This document shows positions 18,626 to 26,608 of a stretch of DNA of 64,000 bases, piece after piece. This DNA is from Gemmatimonadaceae bacterium. GTDB lineage: Bacteria > Gemmatimonadota > Gemmatimonadetes > Gemmatimonadales > Gemmatimonadaceae. Numbering within the stretch: position 1 is the first letter of the stretch; every line of letters begins with the position of its first letter. The notes beneath the pieces were generated by a model that worked only from the letters and a program-made list of their open reading frames with translations, had not been told where the DNA came from and did no database searches. The translations under genes and the position numbers were made by a program. Where the stretch lies: positions 1 to 64,000 of the forward strand of contig JAUQWM010000065.1 in the NCBI GenBank assembly GCA_030835125.1. The letters are read 5' to 3'.

Positions 18626-19167
18626 CAGATCGCGCGCGGCTCGGCGCGGAGCGTCACCGCCAGCTCGTCGGCCCGCGGCAACTCCTCGAGGTGGCGGAGC
18701 GCGAACTGCTCGAGGAAGAGCGGCGTGGTGCCGTAGAGCAACGGCCGCCCCATGCCCTCCCCGCGGCCCGTCACGTCGATGAGCGCGCGCTCGTGCAGCG
18801 ACTTGAGGATCGCGCCGCAGTTCACGCCGCGGATCTCCTCGATCTCGGCCCGGCCGATCGGCTGCCGGTAGGCGATGATGGCCAGCGTCTCCAGGGCGGC
18901 GCCCGACAGCCGGTGCGGGCGGGCCGCCAGCTGGGCGCGCTCGATGGCGTCGGTGTACTCGGGCCGGGTGAGGACCTGCCACCCGTCGCCCAGTTCCACC
19001 AGCTCCACGCCGTGGCCGTTCGCCTGGTAGGTGTCGCGGATCTCGCCTAACGCGGCGACGACGGTCGCCGGCGACGCCTCGGGATCGAGGGCCGCGAGCT
19101 CGTCCACGGGAACCGGGCGGTTGCTCGCGAAGAGCGCCGCCTCAAGCAGCCTGGCCAGTGGATTCAC
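18625..19167 (-). CDS. scpB: Segregation and condensation protein B
   Basis: ScpB is the winged-helix kleisin partner in the SMC-ScpAB condensin complex that compacts and segregates the chromosome. The 180-residue product has the two winged-helix domains, with the family phrase LSGAALETLAIIAYRQPIGRAEIEEIRGVNCGAILKSL in the second. It starts at GTG 26 bp inside the end of scpA and couples to rluB downstream. The Ala-Leu-Gly near residue 40 uses the TTA GGC pair. Confidence 0.95.
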   Translation of the reverse strand: MNPLARLLEAALFASNRPVPVDELAALDPEASPATVVAALGEIRDTYQANGHGVELVELGDGWQVLTRPEYTDAIERAQLAARPHRLSGAALETLAIIAYRQPIGRAEIEEIRGVNCGAILKSLHERALIDVTGRGEGMGRPLLYGTTPLFLEQFALRHLEELPRADELAVTLRAEPRAI

Positions 19168-19873
19168 GGGTGATCACCATGGAGCCGAAGGGGGTGGCCT
19201 GGCGGAGGCGCAGCTCGCCGCGCCGGGCCAGTTCGAGGAGGGCGAGGAGGGCGGACAGCACCTCCCACGATTCCGCCGAGGGGCGGATCACGTCGTACCA
19301 GCGGGCATGCGCGCGCAGCGCCAGGATCGCCCGGATCGTGCCGATGAAGCCGTCGACGTCGAGCGGGCGCGGCACCACGTCGTGCAGGTGCGGTTCCCGC
19401 GCCATGCGGAGGACGCGATCCACCGCCGACAGCAACTCGCCGAGCGACAGCGCCAGGGGCGCCGGCGGCGGTTCCACGGCCTGTTGCGGGAGCCAGGCGC
19501 GCGCGAAGCGCGACCGCCGGTCCTCCGCCATCCGGCCCAGGTGGTCGGAGATCTCGCGCACCTGCTGGTACTCGAGCAGGCGCCTGACGAGTTCGGCGCG
19601 CGGGTCCTCCCACGCCTCGTCGTCCTGGTTCCGCGGCAGCAGCAACTGCGCCTTGATGCGCAGCAGTCGCGCCGCCATCTCGAGGTACTCCGCCGCCTGG
19701 TCGATCGCCAGCGTCTGGATCCGGGCGAGGAACTGCTCGGCGATGCGCGCGATCGGGATGTCGTAGATGTCGACCTGCTCGTCGCGGATCAGCGACAGGA
19801 GCAGGTCGAGCGGCCCCTCGAACTGCTGCAGCTCGACGACGAAGGGATCGCCGAGGTTCGCGGGCGCGGTCAT
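19142..19873 (-). CDS. scpA: Segregation and condensation protein A
   Basis: ScpA is the kleisin subunit bridging SMC heads. The 243-residue protein has the conserved N-terminal motif VELQQFEGPLDLLLSLIRDEQVDIYDIPI, the AAEYLEMAARLLRIKAQLLLP helix and a C-terminal winged helix. The ATG at 19871-19873 is chosen because it overlaps the M50 protease stop (ATGA) and gives the standard N-terminus. It forms an operon with the protease upstream and scpB and rluB downstream. Confidence 0.96.
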   Translation of the reverse strand: MTAPANLGDPFVVELQQFEGPLDLLLSLIRDEQVDIYDIPIARIAEQFLARIQTLAIDQAAEYLEMAARLLRIKAQLLLPRNQDDEAWEDPRAELVRRLLEYQQVREISDHLGRMAEDRRSRFARAWLPQQAVEPPPAPLALSLGELLSAVDRVLRMAREPHLHDVVPRPLDVDGFIGTIRAILALRAHARWYDVIRPSAESWEVLSALLALLELARRGELRLRQATPFGSMVITRESTGQAA

Positions 19874-20622
19874 CCGATCCCCATGGCGTAGGGCGACTTC
19901 AGGAAGAACGGGAACACGATTTCCATGGTCGACTGGGCCACCACCGTCACGGGCTTCATCCAGGCCGAGAACACCGGGCGTCCGATGTCCGTCCAGAGGA
20001 GGATGAGGAGGATCACGATGCCGTAGCGTCCCAGTTGCTGGTAGCGGAGCGCCCACGCTGGCGGCAGCAGGTACTTGAAGACATGCGAGCCGTCGAGCGG
20101 GGGGATCGGGATCAGGTTGAAGATCGCCAGCACGAGGTTGAATACCACGCCCTGCACCATCATCACCTGCAGCAGGGAGAGCGTGTCGATCGCCGCGGGG
20201 ATCCCGCGACCGATCAGGCCGAGGAGGACGATGACGACCGCGCACAGCGGGACCAGCAGCAGGTTGGTGGCGACGCCGGCCAGGGAGACGATGATGTCCC
20301 CGCGCCGGTAGTTCCTGTAGTTGCGCGGGTTCACGGGGACCGGCTTCGCGCCACCGAACATGAAGGCCCCATTCGACGCCCAGTACAGCATGACGGGCAT
20401 CAGGATGGTCAGGAACGGGTCGATGTGCTTCACCGGGTTCCACGTCAGGCGGCCCAGCTGGTACGCTGTCGGGTCGCCTTGCCGGAGCGCCGCATACCCG
20501 TGCGCGTACTCGTGGGCCACCATGGAGAACAACAGCACGGGGACCGCGAGCAGGAGATTCTGGAGGTCGGGCAAATGCGCCGGGACGGGGGACGGCAGAC
20601 CGGGGACGAAGGTGGGCTCCAC
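19870..20622 (-). CDS. Site-2 protease-like M50 metalloprotease
   Basis: The 250-residue protein is a minimal membrane-embedded zinc protease of the M50B/Rip3-like group. It has about five to six helices, the zinc motif HEYAH at residues 37-41, and the third ligand region IPIPPLDGSHVF near 165-175. It has no PDZ or CBS domain. The frequent placement of such genes before scpA and scpB matches here. It starts at GTG with a GAGG run about 3-8 nt upstream, behind a good promoter (20644-20672). Substrate unknown. Confidence 0.9.
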   Translation of the reverse strand: MEPTFVPGLPSPVPAHLPDLQNLLLAVPVLLFSMVAHEYAHGYAALRQGDPTAYQLGRLTWNPVKHIDPFLTILMPVMLYWASNGAFMFGGAKPVPVNPRNYRNYRRGDIIVSLAGVATNLLLVPLCAVVIVLLGLIGRGIPAAIDTLSLLQVMMVQGVVFNLVLAIFNLIPIPPLDGSHVFKYLLPPAWALRYQQLGRYGIVILLILLWTDIGRPVFSAWMKPVTVVAQSTMEIVFPFFLKSPYAMGIG

Positions 20623-20643
20623 ACCCTCATCGTGAATCCGCGC

Positions 20644-20672
20644 AAGCTAAGGGAGCGCGGACTGGTAGTCAA
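20644..20672 (-). promoter_or_regulatory. Sigma-70-type promoter of the M50 protease-scpA-scpB-rluB operon
   Basis: Read on the minus strand, TTGACT (20667-20672), a 17-bp spacer and TAGCTT (20644-20649). The -10 box ends 21 bp before the GTG start of the protease gene. It diverges from the rpsT promoter 32 bp away. Confidence 0.65.
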
Positions 20673-20703
20673 AGTCCGCAGCGCCGTAATTCGGTGTCGT
20701 TGC

Positions 20704-20732
20704 TTGACATCCACGTCATCCCGGCCTATGCT
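20704..20732 (+). promoter_or_regulatory. Sigma-70-type promoter of rpsT
   Basis: TTGACA (20704-20709), a 17-bp spacer and TATGCT (20727-20732). This is one of the closest consensus matches in the window. It predicts a leader of roughly 40 nt before the TTG start of rpsT at 20780. Confidence 0.8.
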
Positions 20733-20779
20733 TCGCGGTTCAAAACAGGCACCGCTTTCAGCATTCCGGAGTCCATTCC

Positions 20780-21013
20780 TTGCCACGCATTGCATCGGCG
20801 GCCAAGAACCTGCGCAAGTCCCGCGCGGCCGCAATCCGAAACCGCGCCCAGCGCTCCGCCCTGCGCACCGCCCTCAAGAAGGCGGGCACCAGCGACGCGT
20901 CGCCGGCCGACAAGAAGCGCGCCGTGCAGCTTCTCGACCGCGCCGCCCGCAAGGGCTTGATCCATCGCAACGCCGCCGGGCGTTACAAGGGCCGTATCGA
21001 CGCCTCGAAGTAG
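20780..21013 (+). CDS. rpsT: 30S ribosomal protein S20
   Basis: S20 binds 16S rRNA early in 30S assembly. The 77-residue protein is Lys/Arg/Ala-rich and helical, with the family phrases SAAKNLRKSRAAAIRNRAQRS and KKAGTSDASPADKKRAVQLLDRAARKGLIHRNAAGRYKGRI. Translation begins at TTG, with CGGAG (20767-20771) about 8 nt upstream. There is no in-frame ATG before the conserved N-terminus. Escherichia coli rpsT also uses UUG, where it is linked to autoregulation, so the weak start may be functional here too. It is one of few plus-strand genes and ends before a hairpin terminator. Confidence 0.95.
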   Translation: MPRIASAAKNLRKSRAAAIRNRAQRSALRTALKKAGTSDASPADKKRAVQLLDRAARKGLIHRNAAGRYKGRIDASK

Positions 21014-21039
21014 CTCGAACCGCTGGCGTGCAAGTACAA

Positions 21040-21068
21040 GGGGGTCGCGAGTTTCGCTCGCGACCCCC
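21040..21068 (+). terminator. Hairpin between convergent rpsT and the zinc-ribbon gene
   Basis: A perfect 12-bp GC-rich stem (GGGGGTCGCGAG with its complement) and a 5-nt loop TTTCG. There is no T-run on either side, so it is a terminator-like hairpin that could serve both strands rather than a classic intrinsic terminator. Confidence 0.6.
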
Positions 21069-21100
21069 CGTGCGTTCCTGCCGCCTGCCGCGCGCCCCGA

Positions 21101-21934
21101 TCACATCGCGGCCAGCTCGCCCCCGCAGCGCTCGCAGTACCACTCGGTCGGGTAGTTCATCGTCCCGCACTCCTGGCACTTCAGCGTCTTCACCTGCTCG
21201 GTGGGCATGTCCTTGAGGAACGCCGGCGTCGCGGCCGGCGTACCGACCGACACCCGCGGGGATTGCTCGCGCGCGGACGGGTGCGCCTCGTGGCGATCGA
21301 TCGGCCCGAGGCTCGTCACCAGCGGCACCGACTCCTGGATCCGTGGCGGCGGCGCCGCCGGCATGGGCGCGGGGACGGGCGAGTCGACCACCGAGTTCAG
21401 GAACGCCAGCTCCTCGTAGGCCGCTTCCGAATCCGGGCTCGAGGGCGGCGCGCCCAGCGGCCGTGAGGCCGGGGACGGCGCGGCCGCTGCCCTGGGCGCG
21501 GGCTGCCTGACGAGGGCGAGGATCTCCTGCAGGCGCGCCAGCTCGGACTGCGCGGCGGTGCGCTCGCCCTCGATCCGGCCGATGTCCTCGTCGCAGGTCG
21601 CCAGTTCGCTGTTGGCCCGCTCGGCGGAGTATTCCCCCACCATGGCGCGCAGCTCGATCTCCGCCCGCGCATCGCGACGCACCGACTCCTCGGCGGACAG
21701 CACCCCGACCTTCTCCTCCAGCGAGGTGACGGTGGACAGGAGTCCCTCGGCACGGCTCCGCAACTGCTCCATCACCGTGCCCAGCCGCGCGGCATAGTCG
21801 CCGCGGACGCGGTCGAAGACGTGGGCGGGCGTCGTCTCGCGACGCGAGTTGAGCTGGGCGAGCCACTGCTCGTATCGGCCGCGTTCCTCCAGCAGCGCGT
21901 TCAGCTCGTCCATGGGGGTGGTCTCACTCATCAT
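21101..21934 (-). CDS. Coiled-coil protein with C-terminal zinc ribbon
   Basis: This 277-residue product is of unknown function. Residues about 5-140 are a long charged helical coiled coil (LEERGRYEQWLAQLNSRRE to AQSELARLQEILALVRQ). A Pro/Ala/Ser-rich linker (about 145-240) follows. The tail ends in a four-Cys zinc ribbon, CQECG...CERCGG, preceded by AFLKDMPTEQVKTLK. The layout suggests a soluble adaptor, not an enzyme. Its ATG overlaps the aldolase stop (ATGA), so it is the last gene of the pyr cluster transcript, though a functional link is not obvious. Confidence 0.75.
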   Translation of the reverse strand: MMSETTPMDELNALLEERGRYEQWLAQLNSRRETTPAHVFDRVRGDYAARLGTVMEQLRSRAEGLLSTVTSLEEKVGVLSAEESVRRDARAEIELRAMVGEYSAERANSELATCDEDIGRIEGERTAAQSELARLQEILALVRQPAPRAAAAPSPASRPLGAPPSSPDSEAAYEELAFLNSVVDSPVPAPMPAAPPPRIQESVPLVTSLGPIDRHEAHPSAREQSPRVSVGTPAATPAFLKDMPTEQVKTLKCQECGTMNYPTEWYCERCGGELAAM

Positions 21935-22602
21935 GCGGTGCTCCAGGGTTCAGCCGTTCGCGAGCCGCGCCGCGCGCGCTGCCGGGCCTCGGCCAGGATG
22001 CGGACGTCGTCGGCTCCCAGCGGATTAACGCGACCGAGCAGCCGCGCCGTCAAGAGGATACTGGCGCAGTGCTCCACGCTCTCCATCCGCTGGTGCGCCT
22101 CGGCCAGGGTCCGGCCGAGCGTGGTCGCGCCATGGTTGGCGAGGAGGAACGCGTCATGGTTAGGCAGCCACGCCGCCATCGCCGCGGGGAGGGCCGCGGT
22201 CCCGGGCACGGCGTAGGGGACGAGCGGCACCTCGCCGACCTGCAGGGCCAGTTCAGGCAGCACGTCGCCGGGCAGGCCAAGGCCCGCCACCGCGAACCCG
22301 GTCGCCACCGGCGGGTGCGCATGCACGACCGCCGCGATGTCGGGACGCGCGCGATAGGCCGCGAGGTGCATCGCCACCTCGGACGATGCCTCGTGCGTGC
22401 CCTCGATCCGCGCTCCGCCCAGCGACAGTACCACCAGGTCTTCCTCCTCGACGTCGGCCTTCGAGAATCCGGACGGGGTGACGAGGATCCGATCCTCCGC
22501 CATGCGGACGGACACGTTTCCGTCCGGCCCGGCGATGAGTCCACGATCGTGGAGTCGTCGGCACACGCGGACGATGTCGCGCCGCGCCCCGGCGTCGTGC
22601 AC
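21931..22602 (-). CDS. Class II aldolase/adducin family protein
   Basis: The 223-residue protein has the zinc-dependent class II aldolase fold: GLIAGPDGNVSVRM, ILVTPSGFSKADVEEEDLVVL, the metal ligands in VVHAHPPVATGF, and NHGATTLGRTLAEAHQRMESVEH. Relatives include fuculose-phosphate aldolase, ribulose-5-phosphate epimerase and MtnB, and I cannot choose between them. The start is a GTG that shares its first G with the pyrC stop (TAGTG). The longer open frame upstream overlaps pyrC and has no supporting similarity. No other sugar genes are adjacent. Confidence 0.85.
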   Translation of the reverse strand: MHDAGARRDIVRVCRRLHDRGLIAGPDGNVSVRMAEDRILVTPSGFSKADVEEEDLVVLSLGGARIEGTHEASSEVAMHLAAYRARPDIAAVVHAHPPVATGFAVAGLGLPGDVLPELALQVGEVPLVPYAVPGTAALPAAMAAWLPNHDAFLLANHGATTLGRTLAEAHQRMESVEHCASILLTARLLGRVNPLGADDVRILAEARQRARRGSRTAEPWSTA

Positions 22603-23918
22603 TACCTGCCGTCTCCCATCTCCCGTCTCCCGTCTCCGTAGACGACTCGTCCGCCGACGATGGTACAGGTCGCCCGGCCCGTCAGCGCCTTCCCCCGGTA
22701 GGGTGAGTTCCGTCCCTTCGACAGGAAGGTGTCGGGATCCACGGTCCACGCGACCGCCGGGTCGAAGATTGTGATATCGGCCACAGTTCCACGACGGAGG
22801 GTGCCGCCCTGGAGCCCGAACACGCGCGCCGGCGTGGTGGACATCCGATCGACCAGCAGCGGCCAGGCGATGATCCCCGGCACCACCAGGTGGGTGACGA
22901 CGACGGCCAGCGCCGTCTCGAGACCGACGATGCCGTTGGGCGCATCGGAGAACGCCCGTTCCTTCTCGTCGTAATGATGCGGCGCGTGGTCGGTGGCGAC
23001 GAGGTCGATCGTCCCATCGCGCACCGCCTCACGAAGCGCCTCGACATCGTCCGCGGTGCGGAGCGGCGGGTTCATCTTGGCGTTGGTATCGTAGCCCTCG
23101 ACCGCGTCCTCGGTGAGCGAGAGGTGGTGCGGACAGACCTCCGCGGTCACGCGGATGCCGCGATCCTTGCCCCACCGGATCAGCTCCACCGATCCCCGCG
23201 TGCTCATGTGGCAGAGGTGCACGTGGCCGCCGGTGCGCCGCGCCAGGAGGATGTCCCGGATGGCCATGATCTCCTCGGCCTCGGACGGGATGCCCTTGAG
23301 GCCCAGCCGCGCCGAGACCACGCCTTCGTTCATCGCCCCGCCCTTCGCCAGGGTCGGCTCCTCGCAGTGGTCGGCGACGGGGATGTTGAACGTGCGCGCG
23401 TACTCGAGCGCCGAGCGCATGAGCTGCGCCGACGCCACCGGCTTGCCGTCATCGCTGACGCCGACCGCGCCGGCACCGACCATCTCGCCGAACTCGGCGA
23501 GCGAATCGCCGCGCTGCCCGAGGGAGACGGCGCCAATGGGGTAGACACGCGCCGAGCCGGCACGCTGCGCCTGCCTGACGATGAATCCCACCGCGGCCTG
23601 GTTGTCGGTGACCGGGTCGGTGTTCGGCATGGCGCAGACCGCCGTGAACCCGCCCGCCGCGGCCGCCATGGCGCCGGTGGCGATCGTCTCGACGTCCTCG
23701 CGCCCGGGTTCCCGGAGGTGGCAGTGGACGTCGATGAACCCCGGGGCGACGATCCGGCCGGCGCAGTCGATGACCATGAGCCCGCCGTCCCGCCGGACCT
23801 CGCCTAACGGCGACCCGGCATGGGCGATCGCGTCGCCCTCCACCAGGACATCACCGATGGCATCGAGGTTCTGCGACGGATCAACGACCCGACCGCCCCG
23901 CAACAGTATGGAGTCCAT
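22602..23918 (-). CDS. pyrC: Dihydroorotase
   Basis: PyrC cyclises carbamoyl aspartate to dihydroorotate in pyrimidine synthesis. The 438-residue length and motifs fit the class I (PyrC/allantoinase-like) amidohydrolases. Metal ligands are visible in GFIDVHCHLREPG. A downstream Asp/Lys region AVGVSDDGKPV, DHCEEP, HLCHMSTRGSVELI and VATDHAPH follow in order. The start ATG (23916-23918) gives MDSILLRGGRVVDPSQN. The last dozen codons (YGDGRREMGDGR-type) run through a CGTCTCC heptamer repeat, so the tail is repeat-encoded. Confidence 0.96.
   Translation of the reverse strand: MDSILLRGGRVVDPSQNLDAIGDVLVEGDAIAHAGSPLGEVRRDGGLMVIDCAGRIVAPGFIDVHCHLREPGREDVETIATGAMAAAAGGFTAVCAMPNTDPVTDNQAAVGFIVRQAQRAGSARVYPIGAVSLGQRGDSLAEFGEMVGAGAVGVSDDGKPVASAQLMRSALEYARTFNIPVADHCEEPTLAKGGAMNEGVVSARLGLKGIPSEAEEIMAIRDILLARRTGGHVHLCHMSTRGSVELIRWGKDRGIRVTAEVCPHHLSLTEDAVEGYDTNAKMNPPLRTADDVEALREAVRDGTIDLVATDHAPHHYDEKERAFSDAPNGIVGLETALAVVVTHLVVPGIIAWPLLVDRMSTTPARVFGLQGGTLRRGTVADITIFDPAVAWTVDPDTFLSKGRNSPYRGKALTGRATCTIVGGRVVYGDGRREMGDGR
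22610..22638. repeat. Heptamer repeat (unit CGTCTCC) inside the end of pyrC
   Basis: Three to four copies of a 7-bp unit (CATCTCC, CGTCTCC, CGTCTCC, then a decayed copy) encode the last residues of dihydroorotase just before the TAGTG junction with the aldolase gene. Confidence 0.8.
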
Positions 23919-23924
23919 TCGTAA

Positions 23925-24031
23925 TTGTGACTCGTGATTCGTGACTCGTGACTCGGCACAACGGGTCCAGCTTTGCGCTTTGCAGATCTGCGATCTGCAC
24001 TCTGCACTCTGCACTCTGCACTCTGCACTCC
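23925..24031. repeat. Heptamer repeats between pyrB and pyrC
   Basis: Two arrays lie in the pyrB-pyrC gap: GTGACTC/GTGATTC units at about 23927-23955 and CTCTGCA units at about 23990-24028, the latter about five near-perfect copies. Between them is a short non-repetitive stretch. The GTGAYTC unit is shared with the moxR-DUF58 gap, 7 kb away. Confidence 0.88.
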
Positions 24032-24970
24032 CTACCCTCCCTCCGGCCTCCCCCCCGCCAGCAGGTACAGCACCGCCATCCGGATCGCGACCCCGTTCGT
24101 CACCTGGTCCAGGATCACGCTGTGCGGACCGTCGGCGACATCGGAATCGATCTCGACTCCGCGGTTCATCGGCCCGGGATGCATGATGATGATGTCGCGC
24201 GGCGCGCGATCGAGGCGTTCACGCGTCACGCCGAAGACCCGGTTGTATTCCCGCAGCGAGGGGATGTAGCCCCCCTGCATCCGCTCGAGCTGCAGGCGCA
24301 GGATGTTCAGCGCCTCCGCCCACTCGATCGCCGCCTCGATCCGGTCGAAGACCTTCACGCCCATCTCGTCGATGGCGTTCGGCAGCAGCGACCGTGGCCC
24401 GCACACCGCCACCTCGGCACCGAGCTTCTTGAGCCCCCAGAGGTTCGACCGCGCCACGCGGGAGTGCAGCACGTCCCCGCAGATGCAGACCCGGCGCCCC
24501 GCGAGGTCGCCGAGGCGGTCGCGCAGCGTCAGCAGGTCCAGCAGGCCCTGGGTGGGATGCTCGTGCGTTCCGTCGCCCGCGTTCACGACCTTCGACTCGA
24601 TGCGATCCGCCAGGAACTTCGCCGCCCCCGAGGCTCCGTGGCGGATCACCACCATGTCGATCCGCATCGCCTCGAGGTTCCGCGCCGTGTCCACCAGCGT
24701 CTCGCCCTTCGAGACGCTCGACCCGGCGGCGCCCACGTTGACCGTGTCCGCCGACAGCCGCTTCTCGGCAAACTCGAACGAGATGCGCGTGCGGGTGGAC
24801 GCCTCGAAGAACAGGTTGACGATCGTCATGCCGCGCAGCGCCGGCACCTTCTTGATCGTCCGCTCGCTGATCTCCTTCAGCGGACCCGCGGTGTCGAGAA
24901 TGAGGCGGATCTGCTCTGCGCTGAGCGTCTCGAGACCAAGCAGGTCCTTGCCCAGCACGGGGGAATTCAC
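24032..24970 (-). CDS. pyrB: Aspartate carbamoyltransferase catalytic subunit
   Basis: PyrB makes carbamoyl aspartate from carbamoyl phosphate and aspartate. The 312-residue protein has the carbamoyl-phosphate loop [15 protein letters not shown] (Ala where Pro is usual), [20 protein letters not shown] and [20 protein letters not shown], plus [12 protein letters not shown] near the end. No regulatory pyrI gene is present. Translation starts at a GTG overlapping the pyrR stop (GTGA), so PyrR and PyrB are coupled. Confidence 0.97.
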   Translation of the reverse strand: MNSPVLGKDLLGLETLSAEQIRLILDTAGPLKEISERTIKKVPALRGMTIVNLFFEASTRTRISFEFAEKRLSADTVNVGAAGSSVSKGETLVDTARNLEAMRIDMVVIRHGASGAAKFLADRIESKVVNAGDGTHEHPTQGLLDLLTLRDRLGDLAGRRVCICGDVLHSRVARSNLWGLKKLGAEVAVCGPRSLLPNAIDEMGVKVFDRIEAAIEWAEALNILRLQLERMQGGYIPSLREYNRVFGVTRERLDRAPRDIIIMHPGPMNRGVEIDSDVADGPHSVILDQVTNGVAIRMAVLYLLAGGRPEGG

Positions 24971-25518
24971 CCTTCGCCCTCCCGGGGCACCGTGACGACC
25001 CCGTCCTCGCCGTCGACCTCGCGGATCAGCACGTCCACGCGCAACTCGGACGGCGCCTGGATCCGCTTGCCGACGATATCGGCGTGGATCGGCAGCTCGC
25101 GCCCGCCGCGATCCACCAGGACCGCCAGCGCGATGCGCGCCGGGCGTCCGAAATCGGCCAGCTCATCCATCGCCGCCCGGACGGTGCGGCCGGTGTAGAG
25201 CACGTCGTCCACGATCACGACCGTGCGGTGGTCGAGGCTGAGCGGGAGGTCCGTCTTCCCCACCACGGGCCGGGGACCGATGGTCTGCAGGTCATCCCGG
25301 TAGAGGGTGATGTCCAGCGCGCCCAGCGCGACGATGGCGCCCTCGCGCTCCGTGATGTAGCCCGCGATGCGCTCGGCGAGTTGCACCCCCCGCCGCTGGA
25401 TCCCCACCAGGATCAGGTCCTCGGTGCCGGAAAATCGTTCGACGATCTCATCGGCCATGCGTCGCAGCGTTCGCGCCATGGACCGGGCGTCGAGGACTAC
25501 CGTCGGCGTTCCGGGCAT
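24967..25518 (-). CDS. pyrR: Bifunctional pyrimidine regulator / uracil phosphoribosyltransferase PyrR
   Basis: The 183-residue protein has a type I phosphoribosyltransferase fold with the PRPP motif [34 protein letters not shown] and DITLYRDD, all typical of PyrR. PyrR proteins bind pyr mRNA to control attenuation and may have uracil phosphoribosyltransferase activity. It heads pyrR-pyrB-pyrC. I did not find the PyrR-binding anti-antiterminator hairpin in the short upstream region. A TATATT box (minus strand, 25529-25534) ends only 10 nt before the ATG, with no clear -35, which suggests a very short leader. Confidence 0.95.
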   Translation of the reverse strand: MPGTPTVVLDARSMARTLRRMADEIVERFSGTEDLILVGIQRRGVQLAERIAGYITEREGAIVALGALDITLYRDDLQTIGPRPVVGKTDLPLSLDHRTVVIVDDVLYTGRTVRAAMDELADFGRPARIALAVLVDRGGRELPIHADIVGKRIQAPSELRVDVLIREVDGEDGVVTVPREGEG

Positions 25519-25586
25519 TGTGGCGCCCAATATAACCAGGCGCCGCCGCAGATGGGTCGAAAGTCCGCGGCCGGCCTATTCCGCCG

Positions 25587-26339
25587 TCAGTGGCCCGCGT
25601 CCGGGGGGCCTGCCTCCCCACGCGTGCGCGCCAGCCGGGGCCTGATGTCGATGACCTTCGGGTCGGTCACCGGGGTCGCGCCCGCGCCGCCCTCCGCGCG
25701 GCGGACGGATTCCGGGCGCGGCACCGTCACCGACTCGTCCCGTGGCGGAACGGCGTCAGCCAGCATGCGCGGCAGGGCGACTTCGCGGTCGCCGAAGAAC
25801 GGCGCCCGGGCGGTGGCCAGCTGCACGACGGTCATGCGACGCTCGGCGTGGACCGTCCGGCGCAACTCGGCGACGATGAGGAACCCGGTGCGCGTGATCA
25901 TTGCGAGGCCGACGTACGCCGCGATGTCCGCGACGTTCAGGACGAACTCGGACGTGGCGCCCGTCCGGATCGAGATGAAGTCGACGACGCCGGGCGGCGG
26001 CAGCAGCAGGCTGGCCAGGTTCCCGAAGGCGCCACCCACGATCAGCCCCAGGGCGCGCGGAGCCGACTGGTCCACACGCGCCAGGTCCCGGGCGACCGGG
26101 ACCATCAGGATGATTGCGCCGACCGTGAGCAGCAGGTTGAGCTGCCATGTGTACGCGCCGGCGCTCCATCCAAAGGCGGTCCCATCGTTATGCACCACCG
26201 CCAGCCGGAGGCGGTCGCTGAACACGTGCGAGTCGGCCGTCACGAAGCGCGCCGCAGCGGCCTTCGTCAGCCAGTCGCCCACCGCCACGAGGCCGGCGAT
26301 GCGAATCAGGACGGCCAGGTGGCCTCGGGAGTCGGTCAC
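25587..26339 (-). CDS. Divergent signal peptidase II (LspA-like) with a C-terminal extension
   Basis: Prolipoprotein signal peptidase is the nearest family. The 250-residue protein has GDWLTKAAAARF near residue 21, the HNDGTAFGW box near 50, a GGAFGNL loop, and both catalytic-Asp motifs VVDFISI and LNVADIAAYVG. The usual NLIDR of the third box reads NLASL, so the conserved Asp-Arg pair is missing. About 85 extra residues follow the last membrane helix (Arg/Pro-rich), beyond the normal 160-170 length. The start is GTG at 26339. It may be the cell's LspA or a paralogue. Confidence 0.75.
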   Translation of the reverse strand: MTDSRGHLAVLIRIAGLVAVGDWLTKAAAARFVTADSHVFSDRLRLAVVHNDGTAFGWSAGAYTWQLNLLLTVGAIILMVPVARDLARVDQSAPRALGLIVGGAFGNLASLLLPPPGVVDFISIRTGATSEFVLNVADIAAYVGLAMITRTGFLIVAELRRTVHAERRMTVVQLATARAPFFGDREVALPRMLADAVPPRDESVTVPRPESVRRAEGGAGATPVTDPKVIDIRPRLARTRGEAGPPDAGH

Positions 26340-26608
26340 TCGATGGAAGTTCGGGAGATGACTGGACGTTGGCGAGGGGTGGGGCACCCGGGCGGTCCGT
26401 TGACCCGTCCGGGAGTCTCGAGATGACCGGGTGCAGTCCCCCCTCGGCGGCACCGACAAAGCATGGGCCGTGCCAAAGGGTCGCTACGCTAATGCTATGC
26501 CTGACAACAACATGGACCAACGTCCCTGCAGGCGCGTCGAGGAGGTGCGACATTGGCGACCCCCCGGGAGTCGGCCGACCGCCACACACGGGCTCCGCAA
26601 TAGGGACT

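Noticed and set aside
20581-20610. GGGACGG heptamers in the M50 protease N-terminus as another array
   Set aside because: Only about two units, within coding sequence of Pro/Val/Ser; could be chance.
23925-24031. CRISPR-like array
   Set aside because: Units are 7 bp with no spacers, so they are tandem repeats.
25519-25586. PyrR-dependent attenuator
   Set aside because: The leader is too short and no antiterminator hairpin is seen.
26340-26608. A small RNA or gene in the gap
   Set aside because: Short open frames there have no motif and no ribosome site; possible promoter boxes are weak. I see nothing I can support.
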